From: Streptomyces sp. NBC_00344
GTDB taxonomy: Bacteria; Actinomycetota; Actinomycetes; Streptomycetales; Streptomycetaceae
Length of the DNA: 64,000 nt
Direction: 5' to 3'
Assembly (NCBI RefSeq): GCF_036088315.1
Contig: NZ_CP107996.1
Location: forward strand, 3,614,501-3,678,500
Shown in pieces: positions 8,093-16,563 of the stretch (the first letter of the stretch is position 1; each line of letters starts with the position of its first letter). The notes under the pieces were generated by a model. It searched no databases, was not told the DNA's origin, and saw only the letters and a list, made by a program, of their open reading frames with translations. The position numbers and the translations under genes are program-made.

Positions 8093-9748
8093 GTGTCCAT
8101 CAGCGGTACGAGTGAGAAGCGGGGTGCGCAGGGCGCACGGGCCCATGCGCTGGCGGTTCTGCGTATCCGTGGCTGGGCACTCGCCGTCGCGCTGCTGCCC
8201 GCAGCGGTCGCCGTGGTGCTGCTGGCGGGCGGAGCCATGGGTCGTCTCACCGGAGGCGGCTGGGATTCGGCCCGCTGGGCGGTGACGGCCCTCGCGGTGG
8301 TGGTGCTGCTGCTGGCGGGTGCGGTCGCCGCGGTGATCGCCAGGGCCGGCCCGGCCGTGAGTCCGACGGTGGCACTCACCGAGTCGTCCGCGCCCGATCT
8401 GCACCGGATGGTGCGTGATCTGGCCGGCCGGCTCGAAGTGCCCGCACCCTCGGCGATAGCGCTCACCCCGGACTGTGACAGCTGGCTCGAGGACCGCTCG
8501 CACCCGGCCCAGTCCATATCCGGCGGCCGGCTGGGCTCCCTGGGCGCCCGCCGGACGGCGACCGCGCCGGTGCTGGTCATCGGTGCCCCCTTTCTGTGGT
8601 GGATGAGGGTCGCCGAGCTACGGGCACTGCTCGCGCCGGTCGTCGCGGGTACGGGGCCGTCCGCGCATCCCGACATCGCGGCATCCCGCCGGTTCGTCCG
8701 GGGCCTCGACGCGGCGGTCGCGGTCGCGTCCCGGCCGGGCACCGGCCCGCTGGGGCGGGTCGCGTACGGCTTCATCGGCCAGGTCGCCCGGCTGCTGCTG
8801 CGCAGCTGTCGCGGTCATGCCGCGGAGATGGAGCGGGGGGTCGCCGCTGCCGCGTCGGAGCGTGCACAGACTGTGGACTACGGACTGCGGATCGTCGCCC
8901 AGGAGCAGGTGGGCCTGGCCTATGCCGGCTGGGACCGGCTGCTCACCCGGGTCGCGCTGCCCGCCTGGCGGATGGGCCGCTGGCCCGCGAGGCTCGACGC
9001 GGGCGTGGTCTCCGCCCTTACCGAGCTGTCCCGCAGGGACCGGCTGGCCGAGGGATTCACCTCCCGGCTGGGTGAGCGGCCCGCCTGCGATCTGCTGGAG
9101 GAGCCCGGAGCTGTGGACGAGGCCACCTCGCTGCTGGCCGCCCGGCTCTTCCACGGGGGCCCGGCGGAGAACGGTCCCGACTGGTCGCCGGTGGACTGGC
9201 AGCAGTACCCGGAAGAGGTCGTGGACCGTAAGTGGCGAGCGGATGCGGCGCGGCTGCACCGGGTGCTCGACCGGCTGGGTGTGCGCCGCGCCGGCGAAGC
9301 GGACGGGCCGACGCTGGCCCGGATCATCAGCCATCTGTCGGCCGGCGGGAACGGCTCCGGCAGCGAGGCGCTGGCCGCCGGTGTCACCGCCGAGGTGGCG
9401 CGCGAGGAGGCGGCGGCCCCGCCGCCGGTGCCGGGCGGCGCGCTGGAGGGTGAGGATCTGTGGGACACCGAAGCGATCCCGCTCTTCCCGCTCCAGCCAC
9501 CGCGCACGGGGCGCGATCTGCTCGCCGACCACGTGACCGCGATGGTCTGCTGCGCCGCCGTGGACACGGCGGGTGCGGCCCCCGGACTCGACTGGCTCGA
9601 CGGGCCCGCCCTGCTGGTCGGCGGCGAGCGCAGGGCGGATCTGGGCGCCCTGGTGGTGAGCCTGGTCGAGGACGGCGATGCGGAGCCGCTCCGCGGCTGG
9701 CTGGCGGCCGTGGGGGTCCGTCCGGAGAAACCGGTCCGTCTGGTGTGA
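8093..9748 (+). CDS. Membrane protein resembling an M48 peptidase without its zinc site
   Basis: A 551-residue protein with two N-terminal transmembrane helices (about 25-50 and 60-85) followed by a large cytoplasmic or peripheral region. The segment PVLVIGAPFLWW...VAELRALLAPVVAG aligns by eye with M48 (HtpX/Ste24-like) proteases, which read ...ELRAVLAHELGH at this point. Both histidines and the glutamate of HExxH are missing here. A later stretch (AAEMERGVAAAASERAQ) sits where M48 enzymes carry the third zinc ligand in an E-x-x-A-D motif, and here that acidic pair is also lost. I infer a pseudo-protease with a scaffolding role. The GTG start lacks a close Shine-Dalgarno, so the true start could differ slightly. 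Confidence 0.7.
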   Translation: MSISGTSEKRGAQGARAHALAVLRIRGWALAVALLPAAVAVVLLAGGAMGRLTGGGWDSARWAVTALAVVVLLLAGAVAAVIARAGPAVSPTVALTESSAPDLHRMVRDLAGRLEVPAPSAIALTPDCDSWLEDRSHPAQSISGGRLGSLGARRTATAPVLVIGAPFLWWMRVAELRALLAPVVAGTGPSAHPDIAASRRFVRGLDAAVAVASRPGTGPLGRVAYGFIGQVARLLLRSCRGHAAEMERGVAAAASERAQTVDYGLRIVAQEQVGLAYAGWDRLLTRVALPAWRMGRWPARLDAGVVSALTELSRRDRLAEGFTSRLGERPACDLLEEPGAVDEATSLLAARLFHGGPAENGPDWSPVDWQQYPEEVVDRKWRADAARLHRVLDRLGVRRAGEADGPTLARIISHLSAGGNGSGSEALAAGVTAEVAREEAAAPPPVPGGALEGEDLWDTEAIPLFPLQPPRTGRDLLADHVTAMVCCAAVDTAGAAPGLDWLDGPALLVGGERRADLGALVVSLVEDGDAEPLRGWLAAVGVRPEKPVRLV

Positions 9749-9989
9749 GGTCCGCCGGCGGACCCGGAGATCCGGATCCGCAGATGGCTCGAACGAGTGG
9801 GCCGGGACGACCCGCGGACCGGGGCGCAATCGGCGCAACTGGCCATCCCCACAGCCGGAACCACTAGTTCCGATCTCGTCAATTCACGACGAACAGTGAC
9901 GGAGTGCGTGCCTTATGTGATGTGCTGGGGCCAGTCGCTGACAGTCGGTGCATCACTGTTGTGCCTGAGCGACCGAGAGGGGGGACCGT

Positions 9990-11450
9990 ATGGGGGCGGA
10001 GCAGATCCGGCGCTGGGAATCCGGGGCCCTCGCGCACGCCGTCTCGGATCCGTTCGGGCAGGGTCCTCTGCCCTGGCTCCGCGGCAGTGAGCACTACTTC
10101 GACGACACCGGTCATGTCGTCCCCTGGTACGCCGATCCTGACGCCACGCGCAACCGTACGGGCGGACCGCGCACGGCCGACGATGTGAAGCAGCAGATCA
10201 AGGGCTTCGCCTCCACCGGAGCAGCCGCGCCGGGCGAGGCCATCGACTTCCATGTCACCGTCGATCCGCCGCAGCAGTTCTCCGTCGACATCTACCGCAT
10301 CGGGCACTACGGCGGTGACGGCGCCGCGAAGATCACCACAAGCCCACGGCTCTCCGGCATCGTCCAGCCGCCCCCGCTCACCGCGGACCGCACGGTCTCC
10401 TGCCACCACTGGTGGCTCTCCTGGCGCCTGCAGATTCCCTCGTACTGGTCGATCGGCGCGTATGTCGCCGTGCTCACCACGGTCGACGGCTACCGCTCCC
10501 ACATCCCCTTCACGGTCCGGGACAGCCATCCGGCCGACCTGCTCCTGTTGCTGCCCGATGTGACCTGGCAGGCGTACAACCTCTACCCGGAGGACGGCAG
10601 GACCGGCGCCAGCCTCTATCACGCATGGGACGGAAGCGGCCGTCTCCTCGGCGAGGAGGACGCCGCGACGACCGTGTCCTTCGACCGCCCGTACGCGGGT
10701 GCCGGCCTGCCCCTGCACGTCGGTCACGCCTACGACTTCATCCGCTGGGCGGAGCGGTACGGCTACGACCTCGCCTACGCCGACACCCGCGATCTGCACG
10801 CGGGCCGGATCGATCCGACGCGGTACCGGGGCCTGGTCTTCCCCGGCCACGACGAATACTGGTCCATCCCCATGCGGAGCACCGTGGAGGCCGCCCGCGA
10901 ACACGGCACCTCACTGGTCTTCCTCTCCGCCAACACCATGTACTGGCAGGTCGAACTCTCCCCTTCCGCATCCGGAGTCGCCGACCGGGTGCTGACCTGC
11001 CGAAAACGCAGAGGCCCCGGCAAGCCCGCCCTCTGGCGCGACATCGACCGCCCGGAGCAGCAGCTCCTCGGTATCCAGTACGCGGGGCGGGTCCCCGAGC
11101 CGAGTCCGATGGTCGTACGGAACGCCGACCACTGGCTCTGGGACGCGACAGGCGCCGATGAGGGCGACGAGATCCCCGGCCTGGTCGCGGGCGAAGCGGA
11201 CCGGTACTACCCGCGCACCGCGCTGCCGCCGCACGAGGACCGCAAGCTGCTGGCCCACTCCCCGTACCGGGACAGCGAGGGGACCCTGCGCCACCAGGAG
11301 ACATCGCTCTACCGTGCCCCTTCGGGCGCTCTGGTCTTCGCGTCGGGAACATTCGCCTGGTCACCCGCGCTGGACCGCCCCGGCCATGTGGACGCCCGTA
11401 TCCAGCGCGCCACCGCCAACCTCCTCGACCGGATCTGCAAGCGCGACTGA
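9990..11450 (+). CDS. N,N-dimethylformamidase beta-subunit-like protein
   Basis: A 486-residue protein of the family that shares the C-terminal domain of the large subunit of N,N-dimethylformamidase. Seen: a beta-rich N-terminal half (VDIYRIGHYGGDGA, HIPFTVRDS), then LLLPDVTWQAYN, the YDLAYADTRDLHA stretch, and FPGHDEYWS followed by SANTMYWQV, all characteristic of this fold (a Rossmann-like, glutamine-amidotransferase-like domain). The substrate in Streptomyces is unknown and no small DMFase alpha subunit is adjacent. ATG 9990 has the strong ribosome site GAGGGGGGACC just upstream. No signal peptide is evident. Confidence 0.75.
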   Translation: MGAEQIRRWESGALAHAVSDPFGQGPLPWLRGSEHYFDDTGHVVPWYADPDATRNRTGGPRTADDVKQQIKGFASTGAAAPGEAIDFHVTVDPPQQFSVDIYRIGHYGGDGAAKITTSPRLSGIVQPPPLTADRTVSCHHWWLSWRLQIPSYWSIGAYVAVLTTVDGYRSHIPFTVRDSHPADLLLLLPDVTWQAYNLYPEDGRTGASLYHAWDGSGRLLGEEDAATTVSFDRPYAGAGLPLHVGHAYDFIRWAERYGYDLAYADTRDLHAGRIDPTRYRGLVFPGHDEYWSIPMRSTVEAAREHGTSLVFLSANTMYWQVELSPSASGVADRVLTCRKRRGPGKPALWRDIDRPEQQLLGIQYAGRVPEPSPMVVRNADHWLWDATGADEGDEIPGLVAGEADRYYPRTALPPHEDRKLLAHSPYRDSEGTLRHQETSLYRAPSGALVFASGTFAWSPALDRPGHVDARIQRATANLLDRICKRD

Positions 11451-11542
11451 CACGACGGGCGACCCTGCGGCGGCCGGCGCACACCGTATACGGGACAATC
11501 GACCTCGACCCCAGCGTATGGACAGAACCACGGGGAGGAACC

Positions 11543-12442
11543 GTGTCCGGATTCGTAGAAAAGCCCGATGCCGTCCAGGTGCCGGGCCTGGTGCACCTGC
11601 ACACCGGCAAGGTGCGCGATCTGTACCAGAACGAGGCGGGCGACCTCGTGATGGTCGCCAGCGACCGCATCTCCGCGTACGACTGGGTGCTGCCCACCGA
11701 GATCCCCGACAAGGGGCGGGTGCTGACTCAGTTGTCGCTCTGGTGGTTCGACCAGATCGCGGACCTCGCGCCGCACCATGTCATCTCCACCGAGCTCCCG
11801 GCCGGGGCCCCCGCCGACTGGGCGGGCCGCACCCTGATCTGCAAGTCGCTGCGGATGGTCCCGGTGGAGTGCGTCGCGCGCGGCTACCTCACCGGCTCCG
11901 GCCTGCTGGAGTACAACGCGAACCGCACGGTGTGCGGCCTCGCGCTGCCCGAAGGCCTGACCGACGGCTCGCAGCTCCCCGCGCCGATCTTCACCCCGGC
12001 CACCAAGGCGGCTGTCGGCGACCACGACGAGAACGTGAGTTACGAGGACGTGGCCCGGCAAGTGGGTGCCGAGACCGCCGCCGATGTGCGCAGGGCGACG
12101 CTCGACGTGTACGGCCGGGCCAGTGACATCGCGCGGGAGCGGGGCATCATCCTCGCCGACACGAAGTTCGAGTTCGGCTACGAAGGCGATCAACTGATCA
12201 TCGCCGACGAGGTGTTGACCCCGGACTCATCGCGCTTCTGGCCGGCTGCCACCTGGGAGCCGGGCCACCCGCAGCCTTCGTACGACAAGCAGTACGTCCG
12301 CGACTGGCTGACATCGGATGCCTCGGGCTGGGACCGGCACAGCGAGCAGCCGCCGCCCCCGCTCCCGCAGCACATCGTGGACGCGACCCGTGGCAAGTAC
12401 GTGGAGGCCTACGAGCTGCTGACCGGTCTGCCCTGGTCGTAG
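11543..12442 (+). CDS. purC: Phosphoribosylaminoimidazole-succinocarboxamide synthase (SAICAR synthetase)
   Basis: Joins aspartate to CAIR with ATP, the step after carboxylation in purine synthesis. The 299-residue protein shows the family signatures HTGKVRDLYQ (ATP site), VASDRISAYDWVLP, VECVARGYLTGSG and LADTKFEFG. GTG 11543 is preceded by GGGGAGG at good spacing. The gene ends 29 bp before a perfect 17-bp hairpin terminator shared with the opposing tRNA-Gly. A Streptomyces-type purC of usual length with nothing missing. Confidence 0.97.
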   Translation: MSGFVEKPDAVQVPGLVHLHTGKVRDLYQNEAGDLVMVASDRISAYDWVLPTEIPDKGRVLTQLSLWWFDQIADLAPHHVISTELPAGAPADWAGRTLICKSLRMVPVECVARGYLTGSGLLEYNANRTVCGLALPEGLTDGSQLPAPIFTPATKAAVGDHDENVSYEDVARQVGAETAADVRRATLDVYGRASDIARERGIILADTKFEFGYEGDQLIIADEVLTPDSSRFWPAATWEPGHPQPSYDKQYVRDWLTSDASGWDRHSEQPPPPLPQHIVDATRGKYVEAYELLTGLPWS

Positions 12443-12470
12443 CGCCCAGCGGTCGGGGCGCACCGCCCAC

Positions 12471-12507
12471 GAAGAAGCCCCGGTCGGGATCCGACCGGGG
12501 CTTCTTC
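12471..12507. terminator. Bidirectional terminator between purC and tRNA-Gly
   Basis: A 17-bp perfect stem, 12471-12487 pairing with 12491-12507, with a three-base loop. It serves purC on the plus strand and tRNA-Gly on the minus strand. Confidence 0.85.
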
Positions 12508-12513
12508 TCACTG

Positions 12514-12586
12514 AGCGGACGACCAGGTTCGAACTGGCGACCTCAACCTTGGCAAGGTTGCGCTCTACCAACTGAGCTACGTCCGC
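12514..12586 (-). tRNA. tRNA-Gly(GCC), copy 1
   Basis: A 73-nt minus-strand cloverleaf with acceptor GCGGACG/CGTCCGC, discriminator T, anticodon loop TTGCCAA (GCC), and canonical TTCGAAC T-loop. It is identical to the copy at 16395-16467. CCA is not encoded. Confidence 0.96.
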
Positions 12587-12608
12587 ATGCGCCGTGGCGC
12601 GGAGACCA

Positions 12609-13265
12609 CTATACCCAACCCCGCTGCCGCGCGAGACGCACCGCGGCATGGCGGTTCTCGGCGTTGAGCTTCGACGCGGCGGACGACAGGTAGTTCCGCA
12701 CTGTGCCCTGCGACAGCGAGGCGCGCGCGGCGATCTCCGCGATGGGGGCGCCGTCCGCCGCGAGTTCCAGTACCTCCACCTCCCGGACGGTCAGCGGCGA
12801 ATCCCCTGCCGAGATCGCATCGGCCGCCAACTCCGGGTCCACATAGCGCCCGCCGGACTGCACGGTCCTGATGATCTCCGCCAGCCGCTGCGCGGAGACG
12901 GTCTTGGGCACGAAGCCCCGCACCCCGGCCGCAAGGGCTCTTTTCAGATGACCGGGGCGCCCATGACTGGTGACGATCATGCAGCGGCACTCCGGGAGTT
13001 CGCTGCGCAGTGATGTGGCCACACTCACACCGTCCGCCCCCGGCATCTCCAGATCGAGTATGGCCACATCGGGCCGGTGGGCCCGTGCCATGGCGAGGGC
13101 CTCGGGCCCGGATGCCGCCTCGGCGACCACCGCCAGATCGTCCTCGAGCCCGAGCAGGGCGGCCAGCGCGCCCCGGATGAGGTGTTCGTCATCGGCGAGC
13201 AGGATCCGCACGGGTGCGCCCGCCGAGCCGGACACGGGTCGTGGCGCGGGCACGGATCCGCTCAT
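12609..13265 (-). CDS. NarL/LuxR-family response regulator
   Basis: A 218-residue DNA-binding response regulator. The receiver domain (about 18-140) shows the acidic pocket LLADDEH, phospho-acceptor Asp in VAILDLEMPGADG, and the lysine in FVPKTVS. The LuxR-type helix-turn-helix follows at about 150-215 (LTVREVEVLELAADG ... GTVRNYLSSAASKL). The ATG at 13265 overlaps the stop of the upstream histidine kinase (ATGA), so the pair is coupled and cognate. It is last in an ABC-ATPase, permease, kinase, regulator operon, so it most likely controls the transporter. A longer upstream frame exists but has no homology. Confidence 0.92.
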   Translation of the reverse strand: MSGSVPAPRPVSGSAGAPVRILLADDEHLIRGALAALLGLEDDLAVVAEAASGPEALAMARAHRPDVAILDLEMPGADGVSVATSLRSELPECRCMIVTSHGRPGHLKRALAAGVRGFVPKTVSAQRLAEIIRTVQSGGRYVDPELAADAISAGDSPLTVREVEVLELAADGAPIAEIAARASLSQGTVRNYLSSAASKLNAENRHAAVRLARQRGWV

Positions 13266-14545
13266 GCGAGGGCCCCTTTGTCCTGGAGGGTGCCAGGCCC
13301 CTCCCCGTCGTCGGGACGCTTCCGCACGGCTGCCAGCGGCACCTCCGCGGTCAGGAGAAACCGCCCGCCCCCGGCCGGCCCCGCCGTCATGGTGCCGCCG
13401 AGTGCGGAGAGTCTCTCCCGCAGCCCGGCGAGTCCGGAGCCCGCGTCGCCATCCGCCGAGGCGTCCGCCGACCCGTCGTTGTCGACCGTGAGCCTGGCGT
13501 CGGTCGCCGATCTCGACACCCTGATGCCACATCTCCTGGCATCCCCGTGCCGCAGCACATTGGTGGCTGCCTCCCGGACCACCCAGCCGAGCGCCGACTG
13601 CACATCAGCCGAGAGCCCGTCCGCCGAGCCGCTGACCTCGCACTCGATCCCCGCCGCCTCCAGCACCCCCCGCGCCCCGTCGAGCTCCACGCCGAGATCG
13701 GCCTCCCGGTATCCCCGCACCACCTCACGCACCTCCCGCTGCGACTCCTGGGCGAGGCGCTGCACCTCGGCCATCTGCTCCACGGCCTCCGGCCGTCCGC
13801 GCCGCGCCAGACCCACCGCCAGCTCGCTCTTGAGCGCGATGACCGCGAGGTTGCGCCCCATCACATCGTGCAGATCCCGGCCGAACCGGAGCCGTTCCTC
13901 GGCGACCGCGAGCCGCGCCTGGACGTCCTTGGCCTGCTGGAGCTTCCACATCACATTCAGCGACCAGGCCGAGACCCGGACGGTGACGGCGAACCAGCCG
14001 GCCAGGCAGATCTGCGTGACCAGGCAGCTCGTCACCAGGCCGGTGTCCCCGCCGAGCGCGGCAACGGCGGTGCACAGAGCCGTCACCGCGGCCAGGTGCA
14101 CCAGGACCGAGCTGCCCGGCCGCACCACCAGCACATGCGCCATGGTGAACGGCACCGCGGGCGCGGTCAGCAGCACCGAGGCCATCGGGACCGTGTTCAT
14201 CCCCGCGGTCACGGTCAGCGTCACCACCGCGACCAGATCCGTCACCAGCAGCGTGACTCCCACGGCGACAAGACGCCGGGGCACCGCACAGCCGCCCAGA
14301 TAGGTGTGGAGACCGCGGGCGAGCAAGGTCTGTCCGCAGACCCCCTGTGCCACGGCCAGCAGACAGCAGGCGACGATCAGCGCAGCCGGTGCCCCGGAGT
14401 GCCGCACCGGTTCGGTCAGCGAGAACATCACCTGCGCGGCGGCCGCCGACCAGAGCAGGAAGTACAGCGTTCCCCGGGTGTAGAGGTCCATCTGGCCGAT
14501 CCCGCCGCGTCCGCGCCAGCCCCGCACCCACGTCAGCGCAGCCAT
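13262..14545 (-). CDS. DesK/NarX-type sensor histidine kinase
   Basis: A 427-residue membrane kinase. Five to six hydrophobic helices fill residues about 25-195. A HisKA_3 dimerisation segment has the phospho-acceptor in RFGRDLHDVMGRNL, and an HATPase domain carries the N-box VREAATNVLRH and G-box GSGLAGLRERL. Such kinases with no large sensor loop often sense membrane state or the partner ABC transporter. It phosphorylates the regulator encoded directly downstream with a four-base overlap. It begins 17 bp after the permease stop. Confidence 0.92.
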   Translation of the reverse strand: MAALTWVRGWRGRGGIGQMDLYTRGTLYFLLWSAAAAQVMFSLTEPVRHSGAPAALIVACCLLAVAQGVCGQTLLARGLHTYLGGCAVPRRLVAVGVTLLVTDLVAVVTLTVTAGMNTVPMASVLLTAPAVPFTMAHVLVVRPGSSVLVHLAAVTALCTAVAALGGDTGLVTSCLVTQICLAGWFAVTVRVSAWSLNVMWKLQQAKDVQARLAVAEERLRFGRDLHDVMGRNLAVIALKSELAVGLARRGRPEAVEQMAEVQRLAQESQREVREVVRGYREADLGVELDGARGVLEAAGIECEVSGSADGLSADVQSALGWVVREAATNVLRHGDARRCGIRVSRSATDARLTVDNDGSADASADGDAGSGLAGLRERLSALGGTMTAGPAGGGRFLLTAEVPLAAVRKRPDDGEGPGTLQDKGALA

Positions 14546-14561
14546 TGAGCACCTTCCCCCG

Positions 14562-15380
14562 TCAACGCCGGGGTTCCCAGCGGAACCACCGTCGTACAGC
14601 CAACACCGCGAGCGCCGTCCAGGCCACCGCCGTCAGCACATGACCCAGGACATCGGCCCCGGACATCTGTCCGGTCCAGGCACCGCGCACCAGCTCCACC
14701 ACCGGGGTGAGCGGCAGCAATTCGCAGGCGGCCGCGATGTTGCCGGGGAAGGTCTCCAGCGGGACAGCCACCCCTGATCCGGCCATTGAGAGGAGCAGCA
14801 TCGGTATCACGGTCAGCTGGGCGGCCTCGGCGGACTTGGTGACCCCCGCGGTTGCCGCGCCCAGGGCGGTCAGCATCACCACCCCCAGCACCACGCCCAC
14901 GGCCATCAGCCAGGGTGCAGGCGGCAGCCCCATGCCGAAGGCCACCGCACAGCCCGCGGACAGCACCACGCACTGCACCAGCCCGATGACGACCGAAGGC
15001 AGTGATGCCCCGGCGAGGATCTCGACGTCCCGCACCTCTCCGGTACGGAGCCGCTTGAGCACCAACTGCTCCCGGCGCACCACCAGCACCCCGACCACGC
15101 CGTTGTAGACGGCGAAGAGCAGCCCGAATCCGACGGCTCCCGGCAGCAGCACCGTGCCTGCCGTGAGTCCTGCTTTGTCGAGGGTCTGCTGATCTGTCGT
15201 CGACGAGAACACGAGGGTCATCGAGACGGGGAGCACCAGCATGGTGAAGAGCGAGGCCTTGCTGCGCCCGAGCAGGGTCAGCTCGGCGCGGGCCAGTGCG
15301 GCCATCCGGCCGCTGCTGAGCGTGTCCGTCCCCACCCGGCGCGGCATCCGCCCTGTCCGTATCGTCCGTACCGGGTTCAT
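14562..15380 (-). CDS. ABC-2 type transporter permease
   Basis: A 272-residue integral membrane protein with six predicted helices, of the ABC-2/DrrB kind that pairs with a drug- or lipid-exporting ATPase. It opens with a basic stretch, then ALARAELTLLGRSKASLF and a typical ABC-2 segment with VVRREQLVLKRLRTGEV between helices. The ATG at 15380 overlaps the ATPase stop (ATGA at 15377-15380). Substrate unknown; DesK-like two-component partners suggest a self-resistance or membrane-stress exporter. Confidence 0.9.
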   Translation of the reverse strand: MNPVRTIRTGRMPRRVGTDTLSSGRMAALARAELTLLGRSKASLFTMLVLPVSMTLVFSSTTDQQTLDKAGLTAGTVLLPGAVGFGLLFAVYNGVVGVLVVRREQLVLKRLRTGEVRDVEILAGASLPSVVIGLVQCVVLSAGCAVAFGMGLPPAPWLMAVGVVLGVVMLTALGAATAGVTKSAEAAQLTVIPMLLLSMAGSGVAVPLETFPGNIAAACELLPLTPVVELVRGAWTGQMSGADVLGHVLTAVAWTALAVLAVRRWFRWEPRR

Positions 15381-16285
15381 CGGGTGACCTCCTGTTTCCG
15401 TGCGATTCCCAGGAACGCCTCCTCCAGGGAGGCGGACCGCACATCCAGTCCGTACAGCTCCACGTCCCTGTCCCTGGCCCACACCAGGAGCTCGGTTGCG
15501 GACCGCTGGAGGTCGGAGGTCCTGAGCCGTATCTCCCCTGTGGTGCCGAGATAGGGGCCGAGCGGCGGCAGGTCCGCGGCGGTGAACCCTTCGGGCAGCG
15601 TGAACGAGATCTGCGCGGGCTGTTCGGCCACCACCTCGTCCACCCGTCCCTCGGCGGCGATCCGCCCCTCGTGCAGAATCGCCAGACGGTCGGCGAGTTC
15701 CTCTGCCTCCTCGAGGTAGTGCGTGGTCAGCAGGACCGTCGTGCCCCCGTCGCGCAGTTCGCGGACCAACTCCCAGGTCTCCCGGCGCCCTTCGGCATCC
15801 AGGCCGGTCGTCGGCTCGTCGAGGAAGAGGACTTCGGGCCGGCCGAGCAACGCCATCGCCAGATCGAGGCGCCGCTTCTCGCCGCCGGACAGCTGTTTCA
15901 CCCGTACGTCCGAGCGGCCGCCGAGGCGGACCATCTCCAGGGCTTCGGGGACCGGGCGGGCACCGCTGGTGCAGCCCGCCCACATCCTGACGGTCTCGGC
16001 GACCGTCAGATCCGGCGGGAACCCGCCCTCCTGGAGCATCACTCCGGTCCGCGGTCTCACGGCGGCGCGTTCTGCGTACGGGTCGTGGCCGAGCACGCGC
16101 ACCCGGCCCGCGGTCGGCCGGGCAAGGCCTTCGAGCAGCTCCACTGTGGAGGTCTTGCCCGCGCCGTTCGTCCCGAGCAGGGCGAAGAGCTCGCCCGCGG
16201 CCACCGAGAAGGAGATCCCGGAGACGGCCTCGAACCCTCCCGCGTAGCTGCGCCGCAGATCTTCGGCCTCGATCACATCTGTCAT
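15377..16285 (-). CDS. ABC transporter ATP-binding protein (DrrA type)
   Basis: A 302-residue ATPase. Walker A LLGTNGAGKTST, signature LSGGEKRRLDLAMALLG, Walker B VLFLDEPTTGLD and switch His in LLTTHYLEEAEELAD are intact. A C-terminal extension after about residue 215 is typical of exporters of the DrrA/CcmA group. I chose ATG 16285 (MTDVIEAED) because the only upstream in-frame start is a TTG inside the palindromic operator. It is first gene of a four-gene coupled operon. Confidence 0.93.
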   Translation of the reverse strand: MTDVIEAEDLRRSYAGGFEAVSGISFSVAAGELFALLGTNGAGKTSTVELLEGLARPTAGRVRVLGHDPYAERAAVRPRTGVMLQEGGFPPDLTVAETVRMWAGCTSGARPVPEALEMVRLGGRSDVRVKQLSGGEKRRLDLAMALLGRPEVLFLDEPTTGLDAEGRRETWELVRELRDGGTTVLLTTHYLEEAEELADRLAILHEGRIAAEGRVDEVVAEQPAQISFTLPEGFTAADLPPLGPYLGTTGEIRLRTSDLQRSATELLVWARDRDVELYGLDVRSASLEEAFLGIARKQEVTR

Positions 16286-16311
16286 GCGTCCAGACTGCTG
16301 CCGGAGCAGCG

Positions 16312-16342
16312 CCGATTCCGGTGACAAATGTCATCGGAATCG
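16312..16342. promoter_or_regulatory. Nested palindrome, probable operator of the ABC/two-component operon
   Basis: Outer arms CCGATTCCG (16312-16320) and CGGAATCGG (16334-16342) enclose inner arms TGACA (16322-16326) and TGTCA (16329-16333). It lies 27 bp upstream of the ATPase start and between that gene and the tRNA-Gly terminator. Such dyads are typical of NarL-family regulators, so autoregulation by the operon's own response regulator is likely. Confidence 0.65.
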
Positions 16343-16351
16343 GTGACATAC

Positions 16352-16387
16352 GAAGAAGCCCCGGTCGGGATCCGACCGGGGCTTCTT
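16352..16387. terminator. Terminator beyond tRNA-Gly copy 2
   Basis: Same hairpin as at 12471-12507, with a slightly richer T tract (CTTCTTTT) on the plus strand. It ends tRNA-Gly transcription on the minus strand before the operon promoter. Confidence 0.8.
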
Positions 16388-16394
16388 TTCGCTG

Positions 16395-16467
16395 AGCGGA
16401 CGACCAGGTTCGAACTGGCGACCTCAACCTTGGCAAGGTTGCGCTCTACCAACTGAGCTACGTCCGC
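16395..16467 (-). tRNA. tRNA-Gly(GCC), copy 2
   Basis: A 73-nt sequence identical to the tRNA at 12514-12586; anticodon GCC, canonical T-loop. Confidence 0.96.
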
Positions 16468-16563
16468 ATTGCCTCCGCTTGTCGGACCCTCCGTGGGAGA
16501 GGCCGTCCGGCGGTGCGAGCATTACTGTACCTGATCCTCGGGAGGGTCAGGAAAGCGATGCAG

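Larger units (their letters stand above)
12469..12588. repeat. 120-bp direct repeat, copy 1 (terminator + tRNA-Gly)
   Basis: Bases 12469-12588 match 16350-16469 at a constant offset of 3881 with only two differences (12507 C versus T, 12510 A versus G). The unit holds the whole hairpin terminator and the whole tRNA-Gly(GCC). The two copies bracket the two-component/ABC operon. Confidence 0.9.
16350..16469. repeat. 120-bp direct repeat, copy 2 (terminator + tRNA-Gly)
   Basis: Second copy of the unit at 12469-12588, same orientation, two base differences. Confidence 0.9.
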
